DNA of 64,000 nucleotides from Neoconidiobolus thromboides FSU 785 (lineage: Eukaryota; Entomophthoromycota; Entomophthoromycetes; Entomophthorales; Neoconidiobolaceae), in the NCBI GenBank assembly GCA_025603075.1, contig MU626263.1, forward strand, positions 124,001 through 188,000. The letters are read 5' to 3'. Shown here in pieces: positions 12,572 to 24,034 of this stretch. Every line of letters begins with the position of its first letter. Position 1 is the first letter of the stretch. The position numbers and the translations under genes are program-made. The notes under the pieces were generated by a model. The model ran no database searches. It worked only from the letters and a program-made list of their open reading frames with translations, and was not told where the DNA came from.

Positions 12572-12827
12572 TTTAAAATACTCAAGTTTTCAATAAATAA
12601 ATAAAAAGATGAGTTAAATAACATTAAGCTTGGTTCATCTTTATTTAGTAAATTGATGTCGAAAACTAAAATTTTGGGCCAATCAAATAGGTTGAATTGG
12701 ATGCGTTTATTGTATAGAATTTGATTTAAGGACAAAGTATAATAAAATTGATAATTTATATAATAAAACATTCGATTAATAAACATAAATTAATTATACA
12801 ATATAAGCTATTGTTTAAATATTTTTA

Positions 12828-15018
12828 TTATTGATTCATTTTAAGATGCAAATTTAAACTAAAATCCATAGACATCTAAAAGAATAAAAAAATAAATGTC
12901 ACTATTAGCATTCCATAATAACAATATTAAATATTCTTACCTGTTTATATTTTTCTAAATTAAAATTTGGGCAAATTTCAATTTCATCTTTAGGAGAAAA
13001 GTATTCCAACAACAATAAAATCAAAAAATCAATAGCTGCAAAAATACAAAATAAGATTCCAGAAAAGGGGCCACAACCGTAGTACCTATATATAAAATAT
13101 CAAATATTAATCTTACTTCTTTAACTAATAAACAAAATAATGACTATAAGTAATCTTACTTTTTTAATCGATTTAATAACGGAGGATGTTGTGATTTTAT
13201 AATTTTAAAATAAATCTGTAATAAAAATTTGATTTATACTAAATAATTTCAATAAAACATAAATAAACTATTACTCTTTCTGTTCTATCACAAACGTCAG
13301 CCCAAGAATACATTTTCATTACCTTTCGATGCATTTTAAATGGATCAATTGGTGATGTCTGTATTTTTTCAATTGCTTCAGATACCGTTTTAATCATATC
13401 TAAATAAATATATTCAACGAAAAATTCAATTTAAAATTCAAAAATTATATACCTTTTTCTTCTGGCATACCAAAATGTAACATATCTCTTGGTAATACTT
13501 CAGGTATACCACCTACTTTGGTACTAACTACCATTAAGCTAAATAAAATACAAAAGTTAAATTTAAATTTTAATATAAATAAATCTTATTTTTTACCCAC
13601 AACTAGCCGCTTCTACCACAGCGATACAAAAGGCTTCGGTTAAACTTGTATTTAAAAATATATTCCCTTTAACTAATACCTTCATAATAAAATAAAATAA
13701 TTTAACAACTAATGATAATAACAATGATAAATACTTACTGATCGAACGTCTTCTTTTTTAATTTTACCTAATAATTCCACTCGATCTGTAATTAAATGTT
13801 TTTCTCTCATTTGTTCTAAATCCACTCTTTTTGGACCATCACCACCTTAAAATTTATTGTATTAATTAATATCAACTATAAATAAATTATAGCTTACCAA
13901 TTAAAAACTTAACATTTGAATATTTTTGACAAATTCTAGGTATTATAGCTACCAATAAATCAATACCTTTACGATAGACTAATCTTGATAGTACAACTAT
14001 AGTAACTGATATAAAAAGTAAATATCATTTAACACAACTAATGGAATTAAAGAATACTAAACTTAGGATCCGCTTGTTTAGGATCAGGTAAAAAATTACT
14101 AGGAACAATAGCATTTGGAATCACTGATACAATATCAGGATCTAAGTTGGCCCTTAATACCGTATTTTCTCTACTAATATAAGAACAAAATATTAGTGAT
14201 ATTATAAAAAATAAACTTTCTTCAGTTTTAGCATTGTTAAAAATAGAAATAGGAATTAAAATTAAAATTGATATAAAAAAATTACCAAGTATGTGAAACG
14301 CATATCACATGATCAATATCACTTAAATTAAATTTTAAAAATTTATTCATACCAATGGAAGATGTATCTGCAAATCCAAATAAAGAATGATCGGTAAAAC
14401 AAGCTTTTAATCCCATAGTACGTGCATGAAAAATAGCTTCTAAAGCCATACAAGAAAAGGCCTAATATTAAATCATTAATATCAATTATTAAATGAAAGT
14501 TTTATAGTTGAGTTAGATGAAGTGTGATTGTCAGGAGAGTGTTAATAAAGGATAAAAAAAACACAACTTACTTGATGTCCATGGACAATGGAAATCTTTT
14601 CCCTTATTACAATATTTCGAAATAGGGGGAAAAATAAGAATAAATTGGGAAAAGTAGCTTGATTATAAATAACAAAGTGAGGGATATAGTATACTTTTAA
14701 ACCATTTGGTAAATATCTTATTCCTACTCTTTCATTATAATTGTGAGTGATCACAATTACCTACAGTTGATGGATTAGTCAGTTCCGTTGAAAATGATGA
14801 TAGATTTTATATTATGGTTGGGAAAACGAATGATCACAACTTACTTTATGTCCTTTTTCTATTAATTGCTGAGCTAAATGATAAAGATGTGATTCCACTC
14901 CACCTACATTAGGGAAAAAAAAATCGGAGACAAAGCTAATAAATAAACAAAAAGGTTATAATCAAGAGAAATAAAAGCTCATTAGATCATTAATTAGTTA
15001 CCATATATTTAATTTCAT
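12828..15018 (-). CDS. GPI3: GPI-GlcNAc transferase catalytic subunit (PIG-A/Gpi3)
   Basis: Transfers GlcNAc from UDP-GlcNAc to phosphatidylinositol, the first step of GPI-anchor synthesis on the cytosolic face of the ER. Thirteen exons from 15018 to 12828 join in phase to give 448 residues (yeast Spt14 is about 450). The first exon is only 17 nt (MKLNI plus two bases) and leads into [16 protein letters not shown], the family's N-terminal signature. Then come [63 protein letters not shown], and the GT4 EX7E motif (EAFCIAVVE). A hydrophobic segment near residues 395-415 ([17 protein letters not shown]) is the expected C-terminal membrane anchor. Introns run about 50-115 nt. Confidence 0.93.
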
Positions 15019-15315
15019 TTTCTGCTTTTATTTGGTCGTTTTAATAATGTCATTAATTAGAATAAAAAATTATAAAAAAATAGAATTTTGATTTTTGCGT
15101 CTTTTTGAATCTATTTTTTGAAATTGAAAGTTGTAATACAATATTAATCAAATTAAATAAGGTTAAAAAGTAAAGAAAGTAGAAACTTCTATAAATTTGT
15201 TTAATAAAATATAATCTATGACTAGGAAAAGAGGATTAAATTAAGCTCTTTAAAGATCTGTTAATAATAAAAGATAAATAAAAACTCTATAAAAATAAAC
15301 AATAAATTTACTTAT

Positions 15316-17283
15316 TTAACGCTTCTTAAGTTTAGTAGAAAATGTCTTCAATGGATCATGACGCTAGAAATAGAACATTAGAATTGATATATTGATCTTA
15401 AATAACTAAAACTTACCCTTTTATTTTTACGATGACTATCTCTATGTTTGTTTTCAAACTTAATACCTTTTCTTTTTTTGTTTTCTTCCTTTGCATTGTC
15501 ACCAATTACTTGTTCCTGATTAACACTAGCAATTTTAGGAATCAAATAAGAGGGTACCGTTTTCAAGTATTCTTTATTTTTATCTTGCATTAAAGGTTTG
15601 TCATGTCTTAAAAATTCCAAATCTTTAGGTCGATCTTCAAAATGAGCTTTTAACTTTTCCGAATTCATTAATTCATTTTTTAATTCTTTGACTCGGGCTT
15701 CTTTAATTTTTAATTTCGTTACCATTCTTTCCGCATCTTCACAACGGTATCGAAAGCCTTCAATTTGTTTCATATCAAATTCATATGGACAAATTGGACT
15801 CCCTTTTTGTTCTCTACTCTTACTAACTTTATTAAATACAGCTTCTTCTATTGAATTGGAAGTGGATATTAATGATAATGCAATACCACTTTTACCACCA
15901 CGAGCAGTTCTTCCAATTCGATGGGTATAAGATTTGATAGATATCGGAAAATCAAAATTTATAACAGCAGCTACACTTTTGAAATCAATACCACGAGATA
16001 CACCATATTCTTTATCGGAATTAAAAGTTGTTTTTCTTTTTTTAATAACTCTTTCTTCTTTATTTTCTTCTTCTTCTGAGTTCTCTTCTTCTTCATCTGA
16101 ATCTTTATCTACTTTGTATTTTTGTTCATCCGATGCAATAATATAATCATAAATTCCTTTATTAAATTCTTCAATTATATGATATCTTGAATTTAATGGC
16201 AATTCAGAATTCAAAGCACATGAACGTATACCAAATTTTTCTAAAAATAGTTTTAATTTATAACATGTTTCGATTTCATTCACAAATATTAAACATTTTC
16301 CTTTAATTAATTGTAATTTAAGTATAACATATAATAATAGAAATTTATCATTATTAGTACATTTTATACTATATTCACTTAATGTTCCATCACTTGTTTC
16401 ATCTTCTTTTAATTTTAAAACTACTGGATTTCTTAAAATTAACTGTTTAAGATTTTCAATATCCTAATTGAATTTTGTTATTAAAAAAGATTCTTCTTAT
16501 TTATATAAAATAGTTACCTTATTAATAGTAGCTGATAATAAAAAAGATTGACAGGCTTTTGGTAGATAAGTTAAAATTTGTTTTAAATCTTGTTCATAAC
16601 CAAAAGATAAGACTAAATCCGCTTCATCAATAATTAATTGTTGTAAACTAGTTTTAACGTTTAATGACTATAAAATTTGATTTGAGATTAAATTGACATT
16701 GAAATACTATTAAAATTTACCTTATTTTGTAAAAAACTTAAAATTTTACTTGGGGTACCAATAACAATACTTGGTAACTCTTTAAGTTGAGTTCTATAAA
16801 ATAAAATTAATTTATAAAAGGAAATTATTTCATTTAATCTTACTTCAAAAGTTTATCAGGTACATTACCAGATAAATTAATATGTTTAATATCCCCGCAA
16901 TAGATAAGAATTTCATTAAGTTGATTACTAACTTGTTCGCAAAGTTCTCTGGTGGGTACTAATATCATTGCTTTGATAGTCGATTTATTATTTTCATTCT
17001 AAAAAACAATTGTTACTTTTTATTAATTAAATTCATAAAACTAAAATACCTCCTTAATCAACAATAAATTTTGGAGAATAGGTAAAAGGTAGGTTAATGT
17101 TTTACCCGAACCAGTTCTTGCTCTAGCCAAGATATCTTTACCAGCTAAAGCTAATGGAATAACACTGGATTGAATTAAAGTGGGTTTAACATGGCCTAGT
17201 TTAGCAACAGCTCGAAGTAAACGATCATCTAAGCCTAAATCATTAAAACTTTTATTTTGATCAATTACTTTAGTATCAGCCAT
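15316..17283 (-). CDS. DBP9: ATP-dependent RNA helicase Dbp9 (DDX56 family)
   Basis: DEAD-box helicase of 60S ribosomal subunit assembly in the nucleolus. Six exons (17283-17050, 16998-16844, 16793-16721, 16667-16518, 16463-15417, 15363-15316) join in phase to give 568 residues. Motifs in order: Q-motif region (HVKPTLIQ), I ([10 protein letters not shown]), Ia (VPTREL), Ib (GTPSKI), II (DEAD), III (SAT), IV (CLIFVN), V (SRGIDF), VI ([10 protein letters not shown]). The Glu/Asp/Lys insert just before GVSRGIDF and the basic C-terminus ending [13 protein letters not shown] are characteristic of Dbp9 rather than other DEAD-box proteins. It is divergent from PRP11 with 227 bp between start codons. 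Confidence 0.92.
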
Positions 17284-17510
17284 AGTTCTATTTGAATTAA
17301 AAGTTGTTAAATTAAAATCAATAAAAGTTAAAAATGGTCCTAAAATTCAAACTTGCGAATCTTTTGCAATTTATTTTAGAAATGAATAAAGCTCGAATTT
17401 AATAGAGCCAATTAAAAGCATTAAAATACCAAGCTAAAGATGTAAAAATTCATATTTTATATAAGAGTTGAAATGTTTGTTTTAATAAACTCAAATAAAA
17501 TAACTTAAAA

Positions 17511-18188
17511 ATGGATTATCAAAACCGAGCAGGCTCCAAACCAGGGGCAGGAGGGGTAGCGAGTGCCTCTGAGTCGAATGTAGATCGACGTGAAAGATTA
17601 CGAAAATTAGCCTTAGAAACCATTGATTTAGCGAAAGATCCTTATTTTATGAAAAATCATTTAGGTTCCTACGAGTGTAAACTATGTTTAACATTACATA
17701 CAAATGAAGGGAGTTATTTAGCACATACACAAGGAAAAAAGCATCAAACTAATTTAGCTAGAAGAGCAGCCAAAGAAGCAGCCGAATCAATAGCACCAGT
17801 ACCAGTAACTCAAACGCCAATTGTACCCCGTAAAAATTTTATTAAAATTGGACGACCTGGATATAAAGTAACAAAACTTAAAGATCCAAATACTAATCAA
17901 TTAGGCTTTTTATTTAGCATTCAATATCCAGAATGTGGGACAGATATTATACCTAGATTTCGGTTTATGTCTGCATTTGAACAGCATATTGAAGCCCCCG
18001 ATAAAAATTTTCAATATTTAATATTTGCGGCAGAACCTTATGAAAATATTGGATTTAAAGTTCAATCAAAAGAAATTGATAGAAATCCTCAATTGTTTTT
18101 TTCATATTGGGATAAAGAATGTAATCAATTTTCGTTACAATTCTTTTTTAAAGAAGATTATCCATCTGGTATTAACTCTAACAAATAA
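17511..18188 (+). CDS. PRP11: Splicing factor 3a subunit 2 (Prp11/SF3A2)
   Basis: Subunit of the SF3a complex of the U2 snRNP, needed for prespliceosome assembly. Single exon, 225 residues. The N-terminus MDYQNRAGSKPGAGGVAS is nearly invariant in the family. A matrin-type C2H2 zinc finger follows (YECKLCLTLHTNEGSYLAHTQGKKH), then LARRAAKEAA. The C-terminal domain has IGRPGYKVTK, GLLF-like GFLFSIQYPE, PRFRFMSAFEQ and the PEDR-type end FKVQSKEIDR. The Pro-rich heptad tail of animal SF3A2 is absent, as is usual in fungi. Intron-free, unlike most neighbours. Confidence 0.95.
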   Translation: MDYQNRAGSKPGAGGVASASESNVDRRERLRKLALETIDLAKDPYFMKNHLGSYECKLCLTLHTNEGSYLAHTQGKKHQTNLARRAAKEAAESIAPVPVTQTPIVPRKNFIKIGRPGYKVTKLKDPNTNQLGFLFSIQYPECGTDIIPRFRFMSAFEQHIEAPDKNFQYLIFAAEPYENIGFKVQSKEIDRNPQLFFSYWDKECNQFSLQFFFKEDYPSGINSNK

Positions 18189-18330
18189 ATTTTTATTAAT
18201 TTTGTAGTTTGGGTTTGCACTATTTTTAAGCTAATAAAAAATTATTTAACTTTCTATTGGTGGATTTTTTTGAAACTCTTTATTTTAAGCATATCCCATA
18301 AAATTTAATACAGTTTAACTTATTTTTAAA

Positions 18331-19409
18331 ATGGCATTTACTAGTATAATAAGAGTAAGTATATTAACATATTAAAATTAAAATAGTACTAATAAAACAT
18401 AAAGAATGCCAACCAATTAGTTAGTAAAAATTTATTTACTAAATCCTTATCCACTACAAGCTTAAATTGGAGTTCTTTGGATGCCAGTAAAGTAACTGAA
18501 TCAAAAATTGAGGTTTTACAACCACTTAAACCTAAAGTATTAAGACCTTTCTCACAACCAAAATGTAATTGATTTTATGTTGATTTATACTAATTTAAAA
18601 CTAATAAAAAATGAACTTAGTCGTTGCTCCAGTTGCCGAATCAACACAGGCTAAAGGTAATTAACTAATAAATTAAATCTAAGCTCTCATTCTAACCTCA
18701 ACCAAAGTATTAAATCCTTTTCCAACGACTGTCCAAGCGTGGTTGAAAGATTTTAAAACCCAACAACCCATTGATATATTAAATATAAGTGCGGATGTAT
18801 TTGCCAGTCCAATCAGAAGGGATATATTACAACGAGCTGTAGTATATGAAAGAGATTGTTTACGTCAAGGAACTCATTCTGCCTTAAGTCGATCTGAGGT
18901 TTCTGGTACAGGTAGAAAAGCTTATGCTCAAAAAGGAAGAGGTAAAGCACGTGTTGGTTCTCTTCGTGCTCCTCACTTTCGTGGTGGTAAGTTTAATTTA
19001 ATGGATTTAAAGGCTACGTTTATTTAGTTTGAAATTAGGGGGTCGTGCTTTTCCTGTTAAACCACGTGATCATTCAACTAAATTACCAAGAAAATTATAT
19101 AATTTTGCTTTGAGAGTATTATTATCTACTAAATATGCCCAAAATCAACTGCTTTTAGTAGATAATGTAGAATTGGATAGTCATAAAACAAAAGATTTAG
19201 TATCTGTATTAAAAGGACATAATCTAGATTCCGCCATGTTTATGTTGGGTCAAGAAAATGATTATTTAGAATTAGCAGTCAATAATATTCCAGGAATTTC
19301 AGTGGGTGATATTTATGATCCTACTATTTATCAGATGATGTTACATTCCAATTTAGTACTTGATAAACTTGCCTTGGCTTATTTTGAAGATACTCTTAGA
19401 GTTGATTAA
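18331..19409 (+). CDS. YML6: Mitochondrial large-subunit ribosomal protein uL4m (Yml6)
   Basis: Component of the mitochondrial 54S subunit. Five exons (18331-18354, 18405-18564, 18621-18656, 18708-18986, 19039-19409) join in phase to give 289 residues. The N-terminus (MAFTSIIRNANQLVSKNLF then SLSTTS) reads as a mitochondrial presequence. The L4 core is clear: VFASPIRRDILQRAVVYE, SEVSGTGRKAYAQKGRGKAR, GSLRAPHFRGGGRAFPVKPR, LPRKLYNFALR. The last intron needs an acceptor at 19037-19038 rather than the upstream TAG at about 19026. Only the downstream site restores the HFRGGGRAFPVKPRDHS sequence. Confidence 0.92.
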
Positions 19410-19906
19410 AAAGATTATAGATTAACGGGAGAAACATGAAAAAATAATAAATTAGATCGTTTAAAATTTTGTTGTTTAATTATAATGTTATGCTTTTAAG
19501 TTTATAAGAATGATAAGTTTAAAAAAATAGCCTTTCCTATTATTAATCTTATACAGAAAATTAGTATTGATTAGCTTATATCAAAATAGATATAAGCTAA
19601 TATGAAAGAATCAAATAATATTTAAATAAACTGATAATAGTGGTCTTTTAAAATAATAAGGAATATATTAATATAACATAGTAAAGGAGAAGTACCATCC
19701 TATTTTGAAATTTGTATAAAGACAGAAATTTTTTGATTATTCTCAAAGCAGTAGAGCTTTTACTCATTCAATACAAATTGATTTTATTAATAGCTGCTAA
19801 AATGATAGAAAATATCAAAATTAAACCTATTTATTGACCATTACTATCACTACATATTAATTAAAATAAACATATAGGCGTCTACTATGACTTCAAAAAC
19901 ATAACA
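19410..19906. other. Convergent intergenic region
   Basis: About 500 bp between the 3' ends of YML6 and FAXDC2-like copy 2. AT-rich. A short near-perfect hairpin (TTAGCTTATAT ... ATATAAGCTAA) at about 19572-19601 could be a 3'-end structure; otherwise nothing recognisable. Confidence 0.4.
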
Positions 19907-20780
19907 CTATTGTTTTTTAACCTTATTGAAATCAGCTTCCGTATTATGTAAATAATCCAGGATACCCAACAACCCAAATTCGTAATTAAATTTTTCATGA
20001 TGATAATCATGGCCTGTAGCCGAACGAAAAAAAGGAAGATTGTAACCAGAATGTGAGTTAACTGTATTAAAATTAGCGAGTGTTAACCAAAAATAAATAG
20101 TGAGTGGATGAGACCTTAATACTAATGGACCCAACAGTAAGGGTAACAAATTAGAAAATAAAAATTCAGTTACTGTAGCATAAACAGCTAATTGAGGTTA
20201 GTAAATGATAAAATGAGTATAGAAAAATGAACTTACCTGCTAAACCAATGGGGGCGGTAAACTCATGATGCAGTTTATGAAATTTAGCATAAAGTAAAGG
20301 ATGATGAAGTAATCGATGAACATAATAAAACCCAACTTCAGTAATAAGTAAATAAATGATGATATCTCTTAGAAACTGGCCAATTGTAGGTACCTGACTA
20401 AAGTATTCCTTTGCCTGTCCAAATGATGAATATCTAGGCGAGATGGGATGACATAAATAATAAACTAAATAAGAACTTGGTGGCGCAATTAACACATAAT
20501 TGAACAAGGCTATTGGCAACGCTTTTTTGTAATCTTCGATAGCCTCCTTTTTGCGTTTTTGGATTTTATATTTTGAATAACCGGTTGGATAATGGACATC
20601 AATAATATAAAAAAAAAGAGAAGAAATAAAATAGGTTGAGAAAGCACATAAATAAGAGCCAATTAACAATAAAGAAAAAGAATCAAACTTTGAGTTTAAA
20701 ATATTCCATAGTTCTTGACCTTCAAAGTGTAGTAATATTGAATAGCTAGCTACAAAAAGCGGTACAATTCCTCCATTCAT
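19907..20780 (-). CDS. FAXDC2-like fatty acid hydroxylase/sterol desaturase family protein, copy 2
   Basis: Same family and probable ER location as copy 1. Two exons (20780-20237, 20187-19907) with a 49-nt intron at the identical position give 274 residues. The His boxes HRLLHH, HKLHH and HDYHH are intact, and the YAHP position is YATVTE. The start is set at MNGGIVPLF (20780), because this makes exon 1 544 nt, exactly as in copies 1 and 3; an upstream in-frame ATG at 20816 would add 12 residues. From residue 123 to the exon end and into the intron the DNA is identical to copy 1. Outside that block the two copies differ at many silent and replacement sites, for example HSGYNLPFFRSATG against HSGYNLPFLRPAAG. 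Confidence 0.85.
20218..20415 (-). repeat. 198-bp tract identical, in inverted orientation, to 10583-10780
   Basis: Base-by-base comparison of the reverse complement of this segment with 10583-10780 shows no mismatch over 198 bp. The tract covers the last part of exon 1 (residues 123 to the splice donor) and the first 19 nt of the intron. Just outside it the copies diverge quickly. It is read as a recent gene-conversion tract between copies 1 and 2. Confidence 0.85.
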
Positions 20781-22138
20781 TATGTTAATATTTGTAACTA
20801 AAAAATGAGAAAACAATTTATAAATATATTTCTTAACAAAAAGAAGTAAATGATTTAACTATTTATTTTTAAAACATCAGTTTTCATTCCTCCATTGTGA
20901 CAATAATGCTTAGAATCTCCCCAAAAGCTGGACAATATGTAAACATTCCAAATTTTTAAAAAAAGTTTGAGAGTATATACTTATGAATTTTTATTTTTTT
21001 GTTTTATTTTATTTTCATATTACATAATTTGCAAAAAATTTAGATTTAAACTACACTTTAAAAATATTATCAAAATTATTATTAAGATATAGTGTAATAA
21101 ATAGTATCTAATAATTTTATATTAACTCCCCACTTATAAATTTCTATTGCATTGTCTTAGTATTTTAAAATATCTGCACTGAATTATAACTGAACAATAA
21201 AAAATAAAATAAAGAAATATTTTTATACAGATTTTGAAAAGTTGGATTTAAATTAAGCTATAAATTTTATTTTTATTTTTATTGTTTTTAAATTCTCAAT
21301 ATCAATTTGATATAAATAAAGTATAGTTCGCTGTACAACTTAAAGTTTTAATTTTATTTATATCAAATTAGGATGTCTCTAAAGCCTGGTTTAAGTATAA
21401 ATGAGTCGGCAGTGAGCACATGCTTTTGCTTTAATGACTGGCTAAAAACGCATTTTTCACCAGGATTAAGGCTCACTCTTATAAACCCGAGGTTAGCTCT
21501 AGCCATCAGTTTCGTGGTAATATGGAAAACAGTATAACCTATCGATTTTTAAATTATACTGTCTTATCTAATTTTTGATATCTGTGTGCCTCCTATTTTT
21601 ATACATTCTCAAATCCTATTGTTATATTAATGATATGAGCCTTACTTTTACTTCTCTACTTTTACTTCTCTACTTTTACTTTTGTTCTCACTTCTGCGCT
21701 TCCATCTTTTTGACCATTTATAAAGTTCATATCAAATTGGGGTTTGCCAAAACCTCTTCTTGTCTTTCAGACTCTCCACTCTTCGTCAGGTGAAAAATTA
21801 CTTGAGACCAAGGTTTCTCTCTCACGATTACTAAATTAATTAATCAAAGTAGATGCGCTATACTCTCCAAATGAGCTGTCTCCCCCTCTATCGTTCATCA
21901 AAGGGCTTTATTTCATTTAAAGCACAATAAACCACTTGGGGCCTGTTGCCTCTTGAAGAATTTAAAAATTAAACACTCTTAATACGAAGGGTGTATTGTT
22001 TTGAATTTAATGATTTGATGTCAATACAACTCAAAACAAACAAATATTAAAAATAATAGACTAACTTCCATGTATGAATTATTTCTATCTATAATAGATA
22101 ATATTTATAGTAAACATTCTTTAATTTTAGTTAAAATT
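20781..22138. other. Intergenic region; a less AT-rich patch at 21370-21540
   Basis: No gene seen. A patch at about 21370-21540 has clearly more G+C than its surroundings and no open frame. It could be a non-coding RNA or a decayed gene, but it matches none of the common small RNAs I know. A short tandem repeat lies at 21645-21692. Confidence 0.4.
21645..21692. repeat. Short tandem repeat, unit about 14 bp (CTTTTACTTCTCTA)
   Basis: About three copies in a row of a CTTTTACTTCTCTA-type unit, pyrimidine-rich on the plus strand. Simple-sequence expansion; no function apparent. Confidence 0.7.
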
Positions 22139-22236
22139 TGTGAATGTTTTTTTTGTCTTCATTACTTTTTTTGAGCACTATTTGAGTGGAAAGATTATTA
22201 GCAAAATTCTTAAACGAAAAAATACATCGCCATTTA
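22139..22236 (-). mobile_element. MITE-like palindromic element, copy 3 (worn)
   Basis: Reverse orientation. GTCTTCATTACTTTTTTTGA, then GCACTATTTGAGTGGAAAGA and a TTAGCAAAATTCTTAAACGA arm match the consensus. The right end is ACATCGCCATTTAT, so the terminal repeat is damaged. It abuts the start of the hydroxylase pseudogene. Confidence 0.75.
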
Positions 22237-22259
22237 TTATATTCAAAAGCTTATTTTTA

Positions 22260-23110
22260 ATTTTGTAAAGACTCCGATTGGTTTCGTGTAAATGATCAAG
22301 GATATTCAACAAGCTAAATATATAATTGAATTTTTCATGATATTAGTTGTGACCTATAGTAAGACTTAATAAGGGAAGATTATAAACTGAGTGTCAAGTA
22401 ACTGTGCTAAAGTTTGCAAGAATTATTCAAAAACAGATAATGAGAGGGTGAGATCTTAGTATTAAAGAACTCATCAGTAAAGGTGTCATATTTAAGAACA
22501 TAAATTCCGGTACAGAAGCATAGATAGTTAGTAAAGTTAGTAAATCGTTAATTAGTATATGAACTAGAGCTACCTGCTAAACCAACCAACACAATAAACT
22601 CATGGTGTACTTTATGGAATCTTGTGTAAAATAAAGGGAGGCGAAATAATCGATGAATATAGTAAAACCTAGTCCAGTAATAATCAAATAAATGATCGTG
22701 TCCTTCAAAAATACCTATACTGTAGATACTTGGCCAAAATATTTCTTTACTTGTTCTGATAGGGAGTACATGGGCGAAATTGGATGAAATAAATAAAACA
22801 GAAAGTAGGACTATGGAAGCGTAATTAGTATATAATTAAATAAAACGGCCAGTAGGGCTTTTTATAATTTTTGGTAACTTCTAATTTGCGGTTTTGAGTT
22901 TTATATTATGAGTAGCTACTTTGATATTAGATATTAATAATATATAAAAAGAAAGAAGTAGAGGAATAGGATAGTAAAACACTTCAATAAAATCCAATTG
23001 ACAATAAAGTAAATTAAGCAGACTTCGAAATCAGTGTGTTTTATATATATTGACTTTTGAGTCATAACAGTATTAAACAGCTAATTAAAAAAACCAATAC
23101 AAATTACATT
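22260..23110 (-). pseudogene. FAXDC2-like pseudogene between copies 2 and 3
   Basis: This stretch aligns end to end with the FAXDC2-like genes on the minus strand, including the exon/intron joint near 22570, but it is broken in many places. The last His box reads GHN, stop, YHEKF instead of GHDYHHEKF. A single-base loss in the GFYYIHRL region shifts the frame, and several further stops occur. Residual matches include HHEF, LHET and ILDHLH-type segments. It sits in tandem with copies 2 and 3 (same strand, spacing about 2.3 kb), so it is probably a dead member of a local duplication series. Confidence 0.85.
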
Positions 23111-23825
23111 GTCACTATGCTTCTTTATATTCAAAAACTTAGGAGGGTCCTTCTTAAACAAAAAACTTTATATATCTTAATCCCTCTCCCACGCATACTT
23201 TAAAAATAAAGAGCTCTGAAGTCTTGGTTTATATATTATATCTCAATTAAGATAATACTTAGCTAGACTCTGTTATACAACTAGTAAAATTGTGTTTCAA
23301 AAGTCAAAATATTATGTTCTTAAATGATAATTATGAATCAATAAAATTTACTCAGAAAAAAATAGCTACTTGTTTAAAATTACTATTCCTTTAAAAAGGA
23401 TATTGATTTTTTTATAAACCTTACTATGAAGTATTAAGAACACTCGATTATTTTATTATAAATTGAAATTTATAGTTAGTGTTAATTTTAATATTCATTC
23501 TATACTAACATCCCCTTAATACTAGCCTTAATATTAATTTTAATGTTAATGCTGTTTTGATACTAACATTAGAATCAGGCTTGGTGTTAAGTGAATTTTA
23601 TGCCAAATTATATATATCTTATTGCTGTTCCATCTACTGTATTATCACTGTTTTATACTTCATATTGTAGCCATTTCATATTATCTACTATAATCATTTT
23701 AAATGTGCGATAAATAATTATGTTGTACTTTAGCTATTTTAATAAAAATTGTTTTCGATAAAGGAACTAATTTATAACTTTGAATTAGAGAATTTTTATA
23801 TCAAAACTAAAAACAAAGTTATTAA

Positions 23826-23930
23826 ATGGAGACGTTTTTTTTGACTTCATTACTTTTTCCATCTTTAAGCGTTATCTGGGTGGAAAAATTGTTAGTGAAG
23901 TTTTTAAATACAAAAATACATCCCTAGATA
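23826..23930 (-). mobile_element. MITE-like palindromic element, copy 4 (left of tandem pair)
   Basis: Reverse orientation: ATGGAGACG end, TTGACTTCATTACTTTTTCC arm, AAGCGTTATCTGGGTGGAAA centre, ACATCCCTAGAT end. It touches the next copy. Confidence 0.8.
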
Positions 23931-24034
23931 TGGGGGTGTTTTTTTTGACTTCATTATTTTTTCCATTTTTTAAGCGCTATTTAAGTGGAAAATTTGTTAG
24001 TAAAATTCTTAAACACAAAAATACATCCCCATAT
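23928..24034 (-). mobile_element. MITE-like palindromic element, copy 5 (right of tandem pair)
   Basis: Reverse orientation, well preserved: ATATGGGGGTG end, TTTTTAAGCGCTATTTAAGT centre, TACATCCCCATAT end. It begins within the last bases of the preceding copy, same orientation, with an ATAT junction. Confidence 0.85.

Noticed and set aside
15688-16146. Two plus-strand open frames of 70-80 codons
   Set aside because: They are the antisense of the acidic and helicase-core coding sequence of DBP9.
21575-21793. 72-codon membrane-like frame
   Set aside because: It runs through a pyrimidine-rich tandem repeat and has no supporting feature.
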